Part shown: in pieces, positions 17,921 to 27,548 of the stretch
Layout: the number at the start of each line of letters is the position of its first letter
Position numbering within the stretch: the first letter of the stretch is position 1
NCBI GenBank assembly: GCA_030539395.1
Contig: JAUNSC010000017.1
Location: forward strand, 1-64,000
Source: Eubacteriales bacterium
GTDB lineage: Bacteria > Bacillota > Clostridia > Lachnospirales > Lachnospiraceae
DNA length: 64,000 bases
Direction of reading: 5' to 3'
Program-made: the position numbers and the translations under genes
Notes under the pieces: model-generated
Seen by the model: only the letters and a program-made list of their open reading frames with translations
What the model was told of the DNA's origin: nothing
Database searches by the model: none

Positions 17921-19336
17921 CTATTCTTCCACACGGTAATATAAATCTGTGATAACCGGCATATCCGGCACAAGAATCTCCTGTTCCCATCCGTCAGCTT
18001 CTCCGTCTGTCCCTGCCATTTCCACTATCTTATATTTTCCTTCATTTATATCATTACGCACAAGGTTATCCATCGTATAAAAATTTTCACTCTGATCATA
18101 TACAAGGCTCCCCCGATATATAGCATACTCATACCCGTTCCATTCGTACACTTCAAAAACTGTATTTGTTACCCACTGTCCAGTCTGTCGGTTTCTTTGA
18201 GTAACAAAAAGCCGCACCTCCGGATCCTGACGGATAGTGTTCACTCCTTTCTGCACCTTTTCTCCGACTGCAGCTTCGTCTTCTTCTCCCGAATCCTCGA
18301 TATCCTCCAGACATATTACTTTAAACATCATATCTTCCCTGTTTTCCAATGTCATATACCAGGTACTGCATTCATTCAAAAGATAAACCATGTCACCGTG
18401 GTCTTTTTGCTCTTCCACCAAATAATAATGCGCTCCAAAATATCCATCTCCCAGGCTTATCTGCGGACGATTATTCTCATCAATATCCCGCCACCTGAAT
18501 CGAGTATTTATCGCGGCTGCCCTGTCCGTATCATTCTCTACAAACTCCATTTTCAACACAATTTTTCCTGCCTGTCCCCGAATCCCCCAGCCAATCTGTT
18601 CTGTGCAAAATGCAATTCCCGGAAATATATCCACCATACCTTCTTTAGAAATGATTTCTGATTTCTCAAATTCTTCCAGAGTCATCCTGAGATCGTACCA
18701 CTTTTCACCCTGTTTTGCAATTTTTCGATAGCGCGCTCCCACACGGCCTTTATCCAGGAGACTTTTTGGGGATAGATTGATCATTGTAAACCCATTTTGC
18801 ACCACTTTCTCTATTCCATAATCTTCCGGAAAACATTCCAAAAATGATACGTTTTGTTCAAATCTTACTGTCAGGTAATTTTCAATATCCGCCATCCTGA
18901 GATCAGCCATTGCCTCTGTCTCACTCCGGGTATCAGATGTCTCATCTTCCTGAAAGATACTTTCCAGCTCTGCCTGCTCAGTATCTTCATAATAATATTC
19001 TTCCACCCATTCTGACTCTTCCCGGGCAGCCATCCAGTCATCCATCTCATCCAGCCAATTTTCTGTCTCTTCTGTTTCTGTCTCCGTTTCCGGTCCCGAC
19101 TCATCTGTTATTTGTTCTGTTATCTGCTCTGTTAATTGCTCATGTATATGTTCTTCCCCTGTTCCTGCTGTTATTTCTTCCGATACGTTTTCTGCCGCCT
19201 CTGTTATCCCCTCAGTTTCTGCCGGAATCAACATCCGGTCCCAGGCAGCCATTGTCCTGACGGATATCATATTTACTGATACCGTTACTATTGCTCCAAA
19301 CTGTACTGTCCTTCTCCAAAACATATTATTTTTCAT
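17921..19336 (-). CDS. Secreted SpaA-like protein, last gene of the SipW operon
   Basis: This 471-residue protein has an N-terminal hydrophobic stretch (about residues 8-30) and an acidic Glu/Thr-rich low-complexity region (about 38-140). A globular region follows, ending with a segment that resembles a SpaA/prealbumin-like domain (TNTVFEVYEWNGYEYAIYRG, then GKYKIVE near the end). No LPXTG-type motif or C-terminal membrane segment is present. Unlike the four other secreted proteins of the operon it lacks the A-Y-L/W motif of SipW substrates. Its start overlaps the preceding gene by 11 bases. A role as a tip or linker subunit is inference only. Confidence 0.6.
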   Translation of the reverse strand: MKNNMFWRRTVQFGAIVTVSVNMISVRTMAAWDRMLIPAETEGITEAAENVSEEITAGTGEEHIHEQLTEQITEQITDESGPETETETEETENWLDEMDDWMAAREESEWVEEYYYEDTEQAELESIFQEDETSDTRSETEAMADLRMADIENYLTVRFEQNVSFLECFPEDYGIEKVVQNGFTMINLSPKSLLDKGRVGARYRKIAKQGEKWYDLRMTLEEFEKSEIISKEGMVDIFPGIAFCTEQIGWGIRGQAGKIVLKMEFVENDTDRAAAINTRFRWRDIDENNRPQISLGDGYFGAHYYLVEEQKDHGDMVYLLNECSTWYMTLENREDMMFKVICLEDIEDSGEEDEAAVGEKVQKGVNTIRQDPEVRLFVTQRNRQTGQWVTNTVFEVYEWNGYEYAIYRGSLVYDQSENFYTMDNLVRNDINEGKYKIVEMAGTDGEADGWEQEILVPDMPVITDLYYRVEE

Positions 19337-19967
19337 CTTTTAAGCCGCGCTCCTCCTGTTCCAGATAAATTTCATAGATTCTCGCAATATCTGTTTCATC
19401 TTCACTTACATTTTTCTGTAATGCCATTGCTTTTATCGGCATTTCCAGTTTTTCTTTTTCCGTCAGTTCTCCTTCCAGATAATTCACCAGCGTTACATTT
19501 TCAAAAACAGGTCTGGTTATTTCCCCCGGACGCACTAATTCACGATATCCGAATATATATGTATTTGCCTCTTCTGTCTCAGATTTTTCTATCAGCTCCC
19601 AGCTCTGCTCTGCTGTAAAATGAAAAAGAGGTACGGAAACCGGATTTTGTTTTTTATTGTTCTGATCATCTACCAGTCTGATATTCCTGACCGGTACAGA
19701 TATTTTTAAAAACATCCATGCATCAATTTTTCCGGTATTTTCTAAAACCGGATTTTTAGGCACTTTTGTATCAGGAAGCAGTTTTTGGGCTTTTTCCTCA
19801 TCCCATGCCGGTTCTGTCAGCTTTACGCTTACTTCCCCCGGCGTGATCAGATTTGTCAGCTGCACAGGAGTATCTGTAAGATATGCCACTGTAATTCCCG
19901 ATGATGCCGCAAACAATGCAGCCATCAGCATCACAAATGCCACTGTTTCTATCCTCTTTCCCATCAT
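19326..19967 (-). CDS. SipW-dependent secreted protein, TasA/camelysin-like (fourth of operon)
   Basis: This secreted protein has about 213 residues. The signal peptide ends in ITVAYLTD followed by NLITPGEVSVKLTEPAWDE, the pattern of SipW-cleaved TasA/camelysin-type proteins. The body contains VPKNPVLENTGKIDAWMFLKISVPV, which resembles the beta-sandwich of TasA-like proteins. The ATG at 19967 is preferred: AGGAGG lies 9 bases upstream and the start overlaps the sipW stop as ATGATG. A longer reading from 20033 has no ribosome-binding site. It could be a minor fibre subunit. Confidence 0.7.
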   Translation of the reverse strand: MMGKRIETVAFVMLMAALFAASSGITVAYLTDTPVQLTNLITPGEVSVKLTEPAWDEEKAQKLLPDTKVPKNPVLENTGKIDAWMFLKISVPVRNIRLVDDQNNKKQNPVSVPLFHFTAEQSWELIEKSETEEANTYIFGYRELVRPGEITRPVFENVTLVNYLEGELTEKEKLEMPIKAMALQKNVSEDETDIARIYEIYLEQEERGLKDEK

Positions 19968-20461
19968 AGAATATCTGCCTCCTTTTTCATTTCCGCCACA
20001 TCCGCTATGATTATTTTCATTGCCAATAGCCATAACATCAATACTGCCGCCGCAATTTTATTCTCTGCCCCTTCCAGCAAAAATGCCGCATATCCTAAAA
20101 AAGGCAATGACAGACGAACCACTCCCAGTACATCCTCATACCTGACGGCTTTAGCATCTGCCGTTTTATTTGCATCTCCCTTCGTATAAAACTCCTTTTC
20201 AGTCTCGTTTTTTTCTGTCACTCTGTGAGTTATTGTAGTTTCAGTATTTTTTATCCGGTATGTTATGATATCTCCTTCCTCAATATCCTCAAAAGCTCTT
20301 TTTTGTACATACACAATTGATCCCGTCATAATCGCAGGACTCATGCTGGGACTGATTACTGCAAAAAGCTTAAATCCCGCCAGAGGCGGAATTGCAAGAA
20401 TTGCAAGAGCAGCAAAATAACAGACTATCAGGATATTTGCTGCATACTTTATAATCCTCAT
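19964..20461 (-). CDS. sipW: SipW-type signal peptidase I
   Basis: This membrane serine protease removes signal peptides of TasA-like proteins. It has 165 residues with an N-terminal membrane segment (about 8-28) and a C-terminal one (about 135-155). The catalytic serine is in SPSMSPAIMTGSIV near residue 40. The second residue of the dyad is His in ITHRVTEK near 80, where bacterial SPases have Lys; this ER-type Ser-His arrangement defines SipW. The ATG at 20461 fits the family length and overlaps the previous gene by four bases. It lies within the operon that encodes its four apparent substrates. Confidence 0.9.
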   Translation of the reverse strand: MRIIKYAANILIVCYFAALAILAIPPLAGFKLFAVISPSMSPAIMTGSIVYVQKRAFEDIEEGDIITYRIKNTETTITHRVTEKNETEKEFYTKGDANKTADAKAVRYEDVLGVVRLSLPFLGYAAFLLEGAENKIAAAVLMLWLLAMKIIIADVAEMKKEADIL

Positions 20462-21651
20462 GTTTTCTTCTTCCGTCTCCTTCCTTTTAGCCATATGGCA
20501 ACTGTAAAAACTGTTATTCCCGCCCACAGGCACAAAATCCAATTTTCGATTTCTGTGCCATCTCCCGTTACAGGAACTTCGGTTTTTACAGTTGTTCCAT
20601 CCTCGCCCCTGGCCGAAAATATCCACTTCACCTTTGCCGTGAGGCTTTGAAATCTATTATCCATTTCCGGAGAAAGCGTCAGTTTTACTGTAAGAATTTT
20701 TTTCTGCCCGGGAGAAAAATTTCCCAGACTGATTTTTCCGTTTTCACCATCTTCCCGAAACTTCTTTCCGGCTGCACCGCTATACAAAACATCATTTTCC
20801 TCCTGCAGTTCAATCATTGCATGGTCCTGCAGCAGCTTTCTGATTAATTCTGTCTGCTGATCAGATATTCCCGGCTGTTTTATTTCTTCTGCATGTAAAA
20901 AAATTTCTATATTTTCCTTTGAACTGTTTAATATCTCTATTTTCTGAATGCGGCTGCAGCCCGGTGTCAGATTTTTGAACATGGCAAACAAATCCGTCCC
21001 ATCCCCCTGTATTTCAAATCCTTCCTCTTTTCCGCAATACTTAACGATTGTTTCCTTTCCCGACGGAGCATCCGGCCAGACAATTCCCAGCTGTTTTATT
21101 TCCGTTCCCCATATATCAGCACCATTTTCATCTGCCAGAACAGATTCCATAGTGACAACAATATGGCCCTCCTTTCCCTTATATTCATTCCCCGCTTTTT
21201 CCGACAGCCGGTACGAATCCATAAGGGGTTCCTTTGTCATTTCTCCTGCCTTCAATATATCTTTATAATAGAACCAGCCGTCTTTTCCCTCCTGCCAGTA
21301 TTTTGAAGCAAATTTGATCTCAATCATTTCACCGTCAAGGTTTTTGTCTTCTATAAACTCTTCGCCATTTCGGGTTCCGAATACTTTCTTCACACCTGCC
21401 CGTACCAGAATATCTACTGTTCCGCTGTTTTTCACATTTACACTTTTTTCCACACTTTCCGCCGGATTCACATGCGACGGAATACGATATTTTTCGACAA
21501 TTTCCGCCTTATAAGATGACATCGTAAGTATATTAAGAGAGTTCCCGATCCGTTCCCAGTATGCGAAACCTGTTCCCACCAGGAAAACAGCGGAAATTAT
21601 CAAAATAATAACCATTATTTGCAGCTTTCCCGGCTTTTTTCTTTCTGTCAT
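20458..21651 (-). CDS. SipW-dependent surface protein with VPVTG-type wall-anchor signal
   Basis: This 397-residue protein has a SipW-type signal peptide (GTGFAYWERIGNSLNILTMSSY). Its C-terminus has the three parts of a sorting signal: VPVTGDG, a hydrophobic segment (ILCLWAGITVFTVAIWL), and a basic tail GRRRKKK. VPVTG is a variant of LPXTG. The middle holds two TasA-like beta-rich regions (VKNSGTVDILVRAGVKK; IEIFLHAEEI). It is the only anchored member of the operon and so is the best candidate for the basal, wall-linked subunit. The start overlaps the preceding gene by four bases. The sorting sortase is not identified. Confidence 0.75.
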   Translation of the reverse strand: MTERKKPGKLQIMVIILIISAVFLVGTGFAYWERIGNSLNILTMSSYKAEIVEKYRIPSHVNPAESVEKSVNVKNSGTVDILVRAGVKKVFGTRNGEEFIEDKNLDGEMIEIKFASKYWQEGKDGWFYYKDILKAGEMTKEPLMDSYRLSEKAGNEYKGKEGHIVVTMESVLADENGADIWGTEIKQLGIVWPDAPSGKETIVKYCGKEEGFEIQGDGTDLFAMFKNLTPGCSRIQKIEILNSSKENIEIFLHAEEIKQPGISDQQTELIRKLLQDHAMIELQEENDVLYSGAAGKKFREDGENGKISLGNFSPGQKKILTVKLTLSPEMDNRFQSLTAKVKWIFSARGEDGTTVKTEVPVTGDGTEIENWILCLWAGITVFTVAIWLKGRRRKKKT

Positions 21652-22391
21652 GCCTGCTTTCCTCCGGCCAATTCCACATCAAGAGCTGAAAAAGCTTCCT
21701 CCTGGCTCGAAAATCCGGCCGACTGGATTGCCTCTGCTGATACAATGATCTGAAAATCCCCTGCTTTTTCCATTTCCTGCCCTGTCCAATGAATCGGAAT
21801 TGCAATATCCGTAAAAAGTACCGCCTCGTCCCCGATATGAAATAAACCGCGATCTGACTCACCCATATAATTGCAGACAATCCTGTTTGCCGATGAGCGG
21901 CTCTCATCAATGGCAAACACCGGATTTATCATCGGCAATTTTTCGAGTTCCCGGAGGGAATATCCGGGTATCCTTCCCTCCGTTATCTTCTGTCCCTCTC
22001 CCTTTTGATCATATGTCCCATTGTAGCTGTCATCATAGCGCAGTGTACTTTTTATTAATTCCAGAGCTGTGTTATCTGTAATGTCTTCTCCGTTGCCGTT
22101 GCAAATCGATATGCACATCCGCACATAACATGTCTGTTCTCCGTTATTCCCCGGCGTAATATTTTTAATAGTGGGATTTTTGTACACACTATATCCCGGG
22201 AAAATATTTTGTCCGTCCCCCTTCTCAGGTTCCCATTCCGGTTCCTGCAAACCAAGTTTCAAGTCGCCTACCGTAAATGTATTTACAACACTTTCTCCCG
22301 CATTTAAATATCCAAGTGTCACTCCGGTTCCTGCTGCCGCAAGCAAAAACATACCCGCTGCTGCTATAATTTTTTTATTTCTGCTTTTCAT
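21648..22391 (-). CDS. SipW-dependent secreted protein, TasA/camelysin-like (second of operon)
   Basis: This 247-residue protein begins with a signal peptide followed by VTLGYLNAGESVVNTFTVGD, a clear SipW-substrate pattern (aromatic residue, then N-x-F-T-x-G). The mature part has KNPTIKNITPGNNGEQTCYVRMCISI, typical of TasA/camelysin-like domains, where a stretch like K-N-P-x-I-x-N precedes the first core strands. There is no anchor. Only one base separates it from the gene upstream, and it overlaps the gene downstream by four. It is a likely fibre-forming subunit. Confidence 0.78.
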   Translation of the reverse strand: MKSRNKKIIAAAGMFLLAAAGTGVTLGYLNAGESVVNTFTVGDLKLGLQEPEWEPEKGDGQNIFPGYSVYKNPTIKNITPGNNGEQTCYVRMCISICNGNGEDITDNTALELIKSTLRYDDSYNGTYDQKGEGQKITEGRIPGYSLRELEKLPMINPVFAIDESRSSANRIVCNYMGESDRGLFHIGDEAVLFTDIAIPIHWTGQEMEKAGDFQIIVSAEAIQSAGFSSQEEAFSALDVELAGGKQA

Positions 22392-22392
22392 A

Positions 22393-22914
22393 TTAGCCTC
22401 CGTTTCTATCCTGTATCTGATTCATTTCCCGCCACGCCTCATCTGCACTTTTTTCGCCGCAGCACACTGCCTCAGCATATACAAGTATGTCAAAAGGTGT
22501 GATTTCTTCCTGCACATTATCTTTAATCTTTATCTGCTCGAATACCGGTCCGGTGCTTTTATCCGGCAGCAAAGCTTCGTCCCAGTAATACCATCCATCC
22601 TCCTTTCTGCTCCAACCATTTTTAATTTCAACAGCCTCACAATTCTGCAGGGCCTCACCGTTTGAGAACCTGACAGATACCCTCACATAACACGGTGTAC
22701 CCGAAGTATTTTTTATAACCGGAATCTTTTTTATAATCTTTCCGGGAATAATTTCCTCAGGCGGCGTAAAATCCTCATGAATTTCAATTTCCGCAGACAC
22801 AGCGCTAAAATGGTTTACCGCTTCATCCCGTCCCGACAGATAGGCATACGAAATCCCCGCACCGGTTCCCAAAATAAGCGCTGTCGCCAAAAGCACAACA
22901 GCATACCTCTTCAT
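22393..22914 (-). CDS. SipW-dependent secreted protein, TasA/camelysin-like (first of operon)
   Basis: This 173-residue protein has a signal peptide ending GISYAYLSGRDEAVNHFSA, matching the SipW-substrate pattern. The mature part contains IPVIKNTSGTPCYVRVSVRF and later FDILVYAEAV, both typical of TasA-like folds. It is the shortest of the four. Being first in the operon, about 100 bases after a good promoter, it may be the most abundant product. Three cysteines in the mature part could form a disulphide. Confidence 0.75.
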   Translation of the reverse strand: MKRYAVVLLATALILGTGAGISYAYLSGRDEAVNHFSAVSAEIEIHEDFTPPEEIIPGKIIKKIPVIKNTSGTPCYVRVSVRFSNGEALQNCEAVEIKNGWSRKEDGWYYWDEALLPDKSTGPVFEQIKIKDNVQEEITPFDILVYAEAVCCGEKSADEAWREMNQIQDRNGG

Positions 22915-22939
22915 ATTCTGTTTTCATCCTCTCTTTTTT

Positions 22940-23045
22940 CCATATCTTTTCATTGAAATATGGCTGATTCGCCGGATTATGCAGATACTAAGAATTTTCT
23001 CTGCGATTATGCATTTATAATACCACAGTTGTTTTCTTATTGCAA
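22940..23045 (-). promoter_or_regulatory. Promoter and structured leader of the SipW operon
   Basis: On the minus strand TTGCAA (23040-23045) and TATTAT (23017-23022) are 17 bp apart. The leader of about 100 bases contains two potential hairpins. One pairs GCAGA near 23000 with TCTGC near 22985. The other pairs CCATAT with ATATGG (22940-22963). Confidence 0.55.
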
Positions 23046-23161
23046 GTATCATTTTTATATTATTTGTATATGCATCTTAAAATATTTGTTGCGTATTCTT
23101 TTTGTACATAAACAACGCCGTTCTGTCATAAGCTAGATAAAGAATTTTGGAGCAAATTTCC

Positions 23162-24916
23162 ATGAAAAAAATTTCACTTGCCCTTATTCCTGCCTCTTGT
23201 TTCCTTCTTCTGGGCATCTGCCGCTATTACAATGCATCTGATTCCCGGTCAGCCGCCCGGGAATTTGATACATTCACCGAATCAATGTTTCAGTCAGAAA
23301 TCACCTCCAGTACTCTCAATCTCCACTATACTCTGGCCGAGCCTGAAAATTACGGTATTTCAGATTATCCCATCACTTACGGCAGTACCGATAAAATTTC
23401 CCTTGTTTCCTCAGAGACCGGAAACTCCCCGGAGTTCTATCTAAAAGAACTGTCCGCCATTTCCTACAGAAATCTGTCAACAAACGATCAGCTTACTTAC
23501 GATATCCTTCTTCTGGCTCTTGACAACGCTTCCAAAGCTTCTGATTTTGCCCTTTATCAGGAACCTTTGGGGCCTACGATCGGCGTCCAGGCCCAGCTTC
23601 CGGTTCTTTTGTCTGAATATACCTTTTACGATGAAAAGGACATCCGCGATTACCTGGAGCTGATTGCACAGACAGATTCCTATTTTTCATCTCTTTTGCA
23701 CTTTGAGCGTTCACGTTCTGATGCCGGGCTTTTTATGACGGATACCAATGCCGATGCAATCATTGCTCAATGTGCCTCTTTTATAGAAGGTGATGTAAAA
23801 TCAAATTTTCTGGTGACTCTTTTTAACGAAAAAATAGATTCCCTTTCTTTTCTTGACGCATCCCGGAAAGCAGAACTGAAGCTGGAGAATTTGAAAGCCG
23901 TCAAAACCCATGTTCTTCCGGCCTACGAATTGCTTATGGAAGGTCTTGAAACCTTGAAAGGTACCGGAAAAAACGAAAACGGCCTTTGCTATTTCCCCGC
24001 CGGAAAAGCTTACTACGAATATCTTATGCGGGATACTACCGGTTCTTATCTTCCGATAGAAGCAATTGAAAAGCGCATCCGCCAGCAGCTTTCTCAGGAT
24101 ATCCTTGCCTGTCAGGAGCTTTTGCGCGAAGATCCGGCTGCCATATCCCAAACCGCCGTTTCCTCCCTCCCCTCAGAGCCGGAGGATATTCTGGCAGACC
24201 TGCAGGAAAAAATGAAAGAAGATTTCCCACAGCCGCCAGATGTAAATGTTGACGTTAAATATGTCCATAAATCCCTGGAAGACTTTTTAAGTCCCGCCTT
24301 TTACCTTACTCCTCCGATCGATGATCTCTCCGAAAATGTTATTTACATAAACAATGGTTCCGGATATTCTGACCTCGAACTTTATACGACGCTGGCCCAC
24401 GAAGGTTATCCGGGGCACCTGTATCAGAATATCTGTACCGGCAGCACTCCTGATCCGGTTCGCAGCCTCTTTTCCTTCGGCGGATATACAGAAGGATGGG
24501 CGACATATGTGGAGATGGAAAGTTATAATTATGCCGTTACCGATGAATCTGTCAGAGACTGTGCAGAATTTGCCCGCCTGAACCGCAGCGTTATGCTTGG
24601 CCTGTCCTCCCTTCTGGATATTTGTATCCATTATCACGGTTATACACGTGAACAAACCGGAAATTTTTTGCAGCAGCTGGGTTTCGCCCGGGCGAATTCC
24701 TGGAATTCTCTTTACGATGCCATCCTGGAATCCCCTGTCAATTACCTGAAATACTATCTTGGCTACCTCAGCTTTCTCGATTTGCGGGATTATTGTCAGA
24801 AATACTGGCCTTCCTTATTTAATCTGAAAGATTTTCACCGGCAGATCCTGCGTATCGGTCCCTGTCCGTTTCCTGTACTGGAAAAATATATGAAGCTATA
24901 TTATCGTTCGCTATAG
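23162..24916 (+). CDS. DUF885-family putative metallopeptidase, exported
   Basis: The HEGYPGH motif near residue 418 marks the DUF885 family, thought to be zinc peptidases. It is preceded by a hydrophobic N-terminus (about residues 5-22), and the 584-residue length is normal. The start is the ATG at 23162, 9 bases after GGAG; an upstream in-frame TTG has no ribosome-binding site. LLGIC near residue 19 is not a clean lipobox, so either a lipoprotein or a signal-anchored form is possible. It is divergent from the SipW operon and precedes gdpP by 85 bases. The substrate is unknown. Confidence 0.82.
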   Translation: MKKISLALIPASCFLLLGICRYYNASDSRSAAREFDTFTESMFQSEITSSTLNLHYTLAEPENYGISDYPITYGSTDKISLVSSETGNSPEFYLKELSAISYRNLSTNDQLTYDILLLALDNASKASDFALYQEPLGPTIGVQAQLPVLLSEYTFYDEKDIRDYLELIAQTDSYFSSLLHFERSRSDAGLFMTDTNADAIIAQCASFIEGDVKSNFLVTLFNEKIDSLSFLDASRKAELKLENLKAVKTHVLPAYELLMEGLETLKGTGKNENGLCYFPAGKAYYEYLMRDTTGSYLPIEAIEKRIRQQLSQDILACQELLREDPAAISQTAVSSLPSEPEDILADLQEKMKEDFPQPPDVNVDVKYVHKSLEDFLSPAFYLTPPIDDLSENVIYINNGSGYSDLELYTTLAHEGYPGHLYQNICTGSTPDPVRSLFSFGGYTEGWATYVEMESYNYAVTDESVRDCAEFARLNRSVMLGLSSLLDICIHYHGYTREQTGNFLQQLGFARANSWNSLYDAILESPVNYLKYYLGYLSFLDLRDYCQKYWPSLFNLKDFHRQILRIGPCPFPVLEKYMKLYYRSL

Positions 24917-25001
24917 AATTTTCCTTTTTTCTTTCTCAAATCTGTGATATACTATACGATATATCATTTTTACCATCTCATTCGATTTGGGAGGAAAGGC
25001 T

Positions 25002-27050
25002 ATGAAAAAAAATCAAGCCACATACGGCGGCCGGCTGAAATCTTATCTGGAATGGCCTGTGATCCTGGCTATACTGCTTGTCGTTATGACTGTAATCGTT
25101 ATTTTTATTGATTCTACTGCCGGTATCGTAGTTTCCGCTTTTACAGTTATTTATCTGATTCTGATTGCCATATTTCTGTTTGTATATAAATCCAGAGTAA
25201 TGAAAGACCTTGTCTCTTTTGCCTCTGAATACGGTCAGGTACAGAAACAGATGCTGGATGAGTTTATGATTCCCTATGGTCTGCTCGACGTAGACGGAAA
25301 AATCATCTGGATGAATCAGCAGATGCGCATTCTTTTTGAAAAGGGCAACCGGTATCACAAAAGTATTTCAAACATCATTCCGGAAATAACAGTCGATAAA
25401 CTTCCCGCTTCTCATGAACCTGTCCGTGTAGAAGTTGAAATGAATGACCGGAGCTACCGTGTGGAACTGAAACGTATCCGCATTGATGACTGGCAGGCAT
25501 CAAGTGATCTGCTCTCTATTCCGGATGAACAGTCCTACCTCCATGCCATGTATGTCTTTGATAATACAGAACTGAAAAAATCTCTGAAAGCAAATGATGA
25601 ACAGCGTCTGGTCATCGGGCTTATTTACATTGATAATTACGATGAAGTTCTGGACAGTATCGATGATGTGCGCCGCTCTCTTCTGCTCGCACTGGTTGAC
25701 CGTAAGATTGACAAATTTGTCAGTTCCCATCACGGTATCATGAAAAAAATTGACAATGACAAATATTATGTCATTATGAAACAGAAATATCTGTATATGC
25801 TGGAAGCCAACCGTTTTTCTCTTCTGGAAGACGTCAAAACTGTAAATATCGGAAATGATATGAAGATTACCCTGAGTATTGGTATCGGTGCAAATGGTAT
25901 CAGTTATATCCAGACATACGAATTTGCCCATGCTGCTATTGAGCTGGCTCTTGGCCGCGGCGGTGATCAGGCAGTTGTAAAAGATAACAATACCATTTCC
26001 TATTATGGTGGAAAATCTCAGCAGATGGAAAAAAATACCCGTGTAAAAGCACGTGTAAAAGCCCAGGCTCTCCGGGAATTTATCAGCACCCGCGATGATG
26101 TGATTATCATGGGTCATAAAGTAACGGACATCGATACCCTTGGCGCTGCCATTGGTATTTACCGTGCCGCAAAAGTACTGGGAAAAAGAGCTTACATCCT
26201 GATTGATGAAAACAGCGCCTCCATCCGCCCCTATCTGAATATGTTCCGTCAGAACAAAGACTATGAAGAAGACATGTTCATCAATCACCGGGATGCAGAT
26301 GAACTCGTGGATGAAGATACTGTACTTGTTGTGGTAGATACAAACCGCCCAGGTAATACAGAATATCCCGAACTTTTAAATAAGTCTAAAACAATTGCCG
26401 TTCTGGATCACCATCGCCAAAGCAGCGATATTATTGCAAATGCAACACTTTCCTATATAGAACCCTACGCATCCTCAGCATGCGAAATGGTTGCAGAAAT
26501 CCTTCAGTATTTTGATGACGGCGTAAAACTCACAGGCATTGAAGCCGACTGTGTCTATGCCGGAATCATTGTGGATACCAACAATTTCGTGGCCAAAACC
26601 GGTGTCCGCACTTTTGAAGCTGCCGCATATCTCCGCCGCTGCGGCGCGGATGTCACCCGAGTCCGCAAGCTGATGCGAAATGATATGTCATCTTACAAGG
26701 CCCGTGCAGAAGTCGTACGTCATGCCCAATTATTTATGGATTGTTATGCCATAAGCACACTGCCCGAGCAAAATCTGCAATGCCCCACCATCGTTGGGGC
26801 ACAGGCAGCAAATGAACTGCTGAATATCATGGGTGTAAAGGCATCTTTTGTAATGGTTTTCTATAACAGTCAGATATACATCAGCGCCCGTTCCATTGAT
26901 GAAGTAAATGTTCAGCTGATCATGGAACGTCTTGGAGGAGGCGGGCATCTGAACATCGCCGGCGCTCAATTAAAAGATATATCTATTGAACAGTCTGTGG
27001 AAAAACTGAAAGAAACAATTAAAAACATGACGGAAGAAGGAGCAATTTAA
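25002..27050 (+). CDS. gdpP: Cyclic-di-AMP phosphodiesterase, membrane DHH/DHHA1 type
   Basis: This protein hydrolyses c-di-AMP to pApA and so affects potassium balance and wall homeostasis. It has two N-terminal membrane segments (about residues 20-65), a degenerate PAS region, a GGDEF-like region without the GGDEF signature, then DHH (VLDHHRQ) and DHHA1 ([10 protein letters not shown] near the end) domains. The start at 25002 has GGGAGG 6-10 bases upstream. An in-frame TTG 15 bases earlier is unlikely. rplI follows after 32 bases and then dnaB, a conserved Firmicutes order. Confidence 0.95.
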   Translation: MKKNQATYGGRLKSYLEWPVILAILLVVMTVIVIFIDSTAGIVVSAFTVIYLILIAIFLFVYKSRVMKDLVSFASEYGQVQKQMLDEFMIPYGLLDVDGKIIWMNQQMRILFEKGNRYHKSISNIIPEITVDKLPASHEPVRVEVEMNDRSYRVELKRIRIDDWQASSDLLSIPDEQSYLHAMYVFDNTELKKSLKANDEQRLVIGLIYIDNYDEVLDSIDDVRRSLLLALVDRKIDKFVSSHHGIMKKIDNDKYYVIMKQKYLYMLEANRFSLLEDVKTVNIGNDMKITLSIGIGANGISYIQTYEFAHAAIELALGRGGDQAVVKDNNTISYYGGKSQQMEKNTRVKARVKAQALREFISTRDDVIIMGHKVTDIDTLGAAIGIYRAAKVLGKRAYILIDENSASIRPYLNMFRQNKDYEEDMFINHRDADELVDEDTVLVVVDTNRPGNTEYPELLNKSKTIAVLDHHRQSSDIIANATLSYIEPYASSACEMVAEILQYFDDGVKLTGIEADCVYAGIIVDTNNFVAKTGVRTFEAAAYLRRCGADVTRVRKLMRNDMSSYKARAEVVRHAQLFMDCYAISTLPEQNLQCPTIVGAQAANELLNIMGVKASFVMVFYNSQIYISARSIDEVNVQLIMERLGGGGHLNIAGAQLKDISIEQSVEKLKETIKNMTEEGAI

Positions 27051-27082
27051 TTCTTTTTCCATTTTATAAGGAGGATATGATT

Positions 27083-27529
27083 ATGAAAGTAATTTTATTG
27101 GAAGATGTGAAATCTCTGGGAAAAAAAGGCGACACTGTCAATGTAAGTGACGGATATGCCAGAAATATGCTGTTTCCCAAAAAACTCGGTGTAGAAGCAA
27201 CTGCTAAAAATCTGAATGATCTGAAGCTCCAGAAAGCAAATCAGGCCAAAATTGCCCAGGAACAGCTTGACAGCGCCAAAGCTTTTGCAGAAGTTCTCTC
27301 AAAGAAAGAAATCATTGTCTCAATCAAAGTAGGAGAAGGCGGCAAAACATTTGGTTCCGTTTCCTCCAAAGAAATTGCAGAGGCAGCAAAAAAACAGCAT
27401 GATCTCGATATCGACAAAAAGAAAATTCAGCTTGCTTCTCCTATTAAAGCCATTGGTACCACCGATGTACCTGTAAAACTCCATCCAAAGGTTACCGCAA
27501 GTCTGAAGGTTACCGTAAAAGAAGCATAG
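27083..27529 (+). CDS. rplI: 50S ribosomal protein L9
   Basis: This 148-residue protein of the large ribosomal subunit begins [17 protein letters not shown], the L9 signature, and contains the rRNA-binding segment [14 protein letters not shown]. The second of two close ATGs (27083) is chosen because AAGGAGG (27068-27074) is 8 bases away and the L9 length is then exact. It ends in TAG, showing that TAG is an ordinary stop in this genome. It lies between gdpP and dnaB. Confidence 0.98.
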   Translation: MKVILLEDVKSLGKKGDTVNVSDGYARNMLFPKKLGVEATAKNLNDLKLQKANQAKIAQEQLDSAKAFAEVLSKKEIIVSIKVGEGGKTFGSVSSKEIAEAAKKQHDLDIDKKKIQLASPIKAIGTTDVPVKLHPKVTASLKVTVKEA

Positions 27530-27548
27530 CACAGAGGTATACTCATTT

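Noticed and set aside
25500..26288. 262-codon open frame antisense to gdpP
   Set aside because: It overlaps the conserved GGDEF-like and DHH domains and has no start signal.
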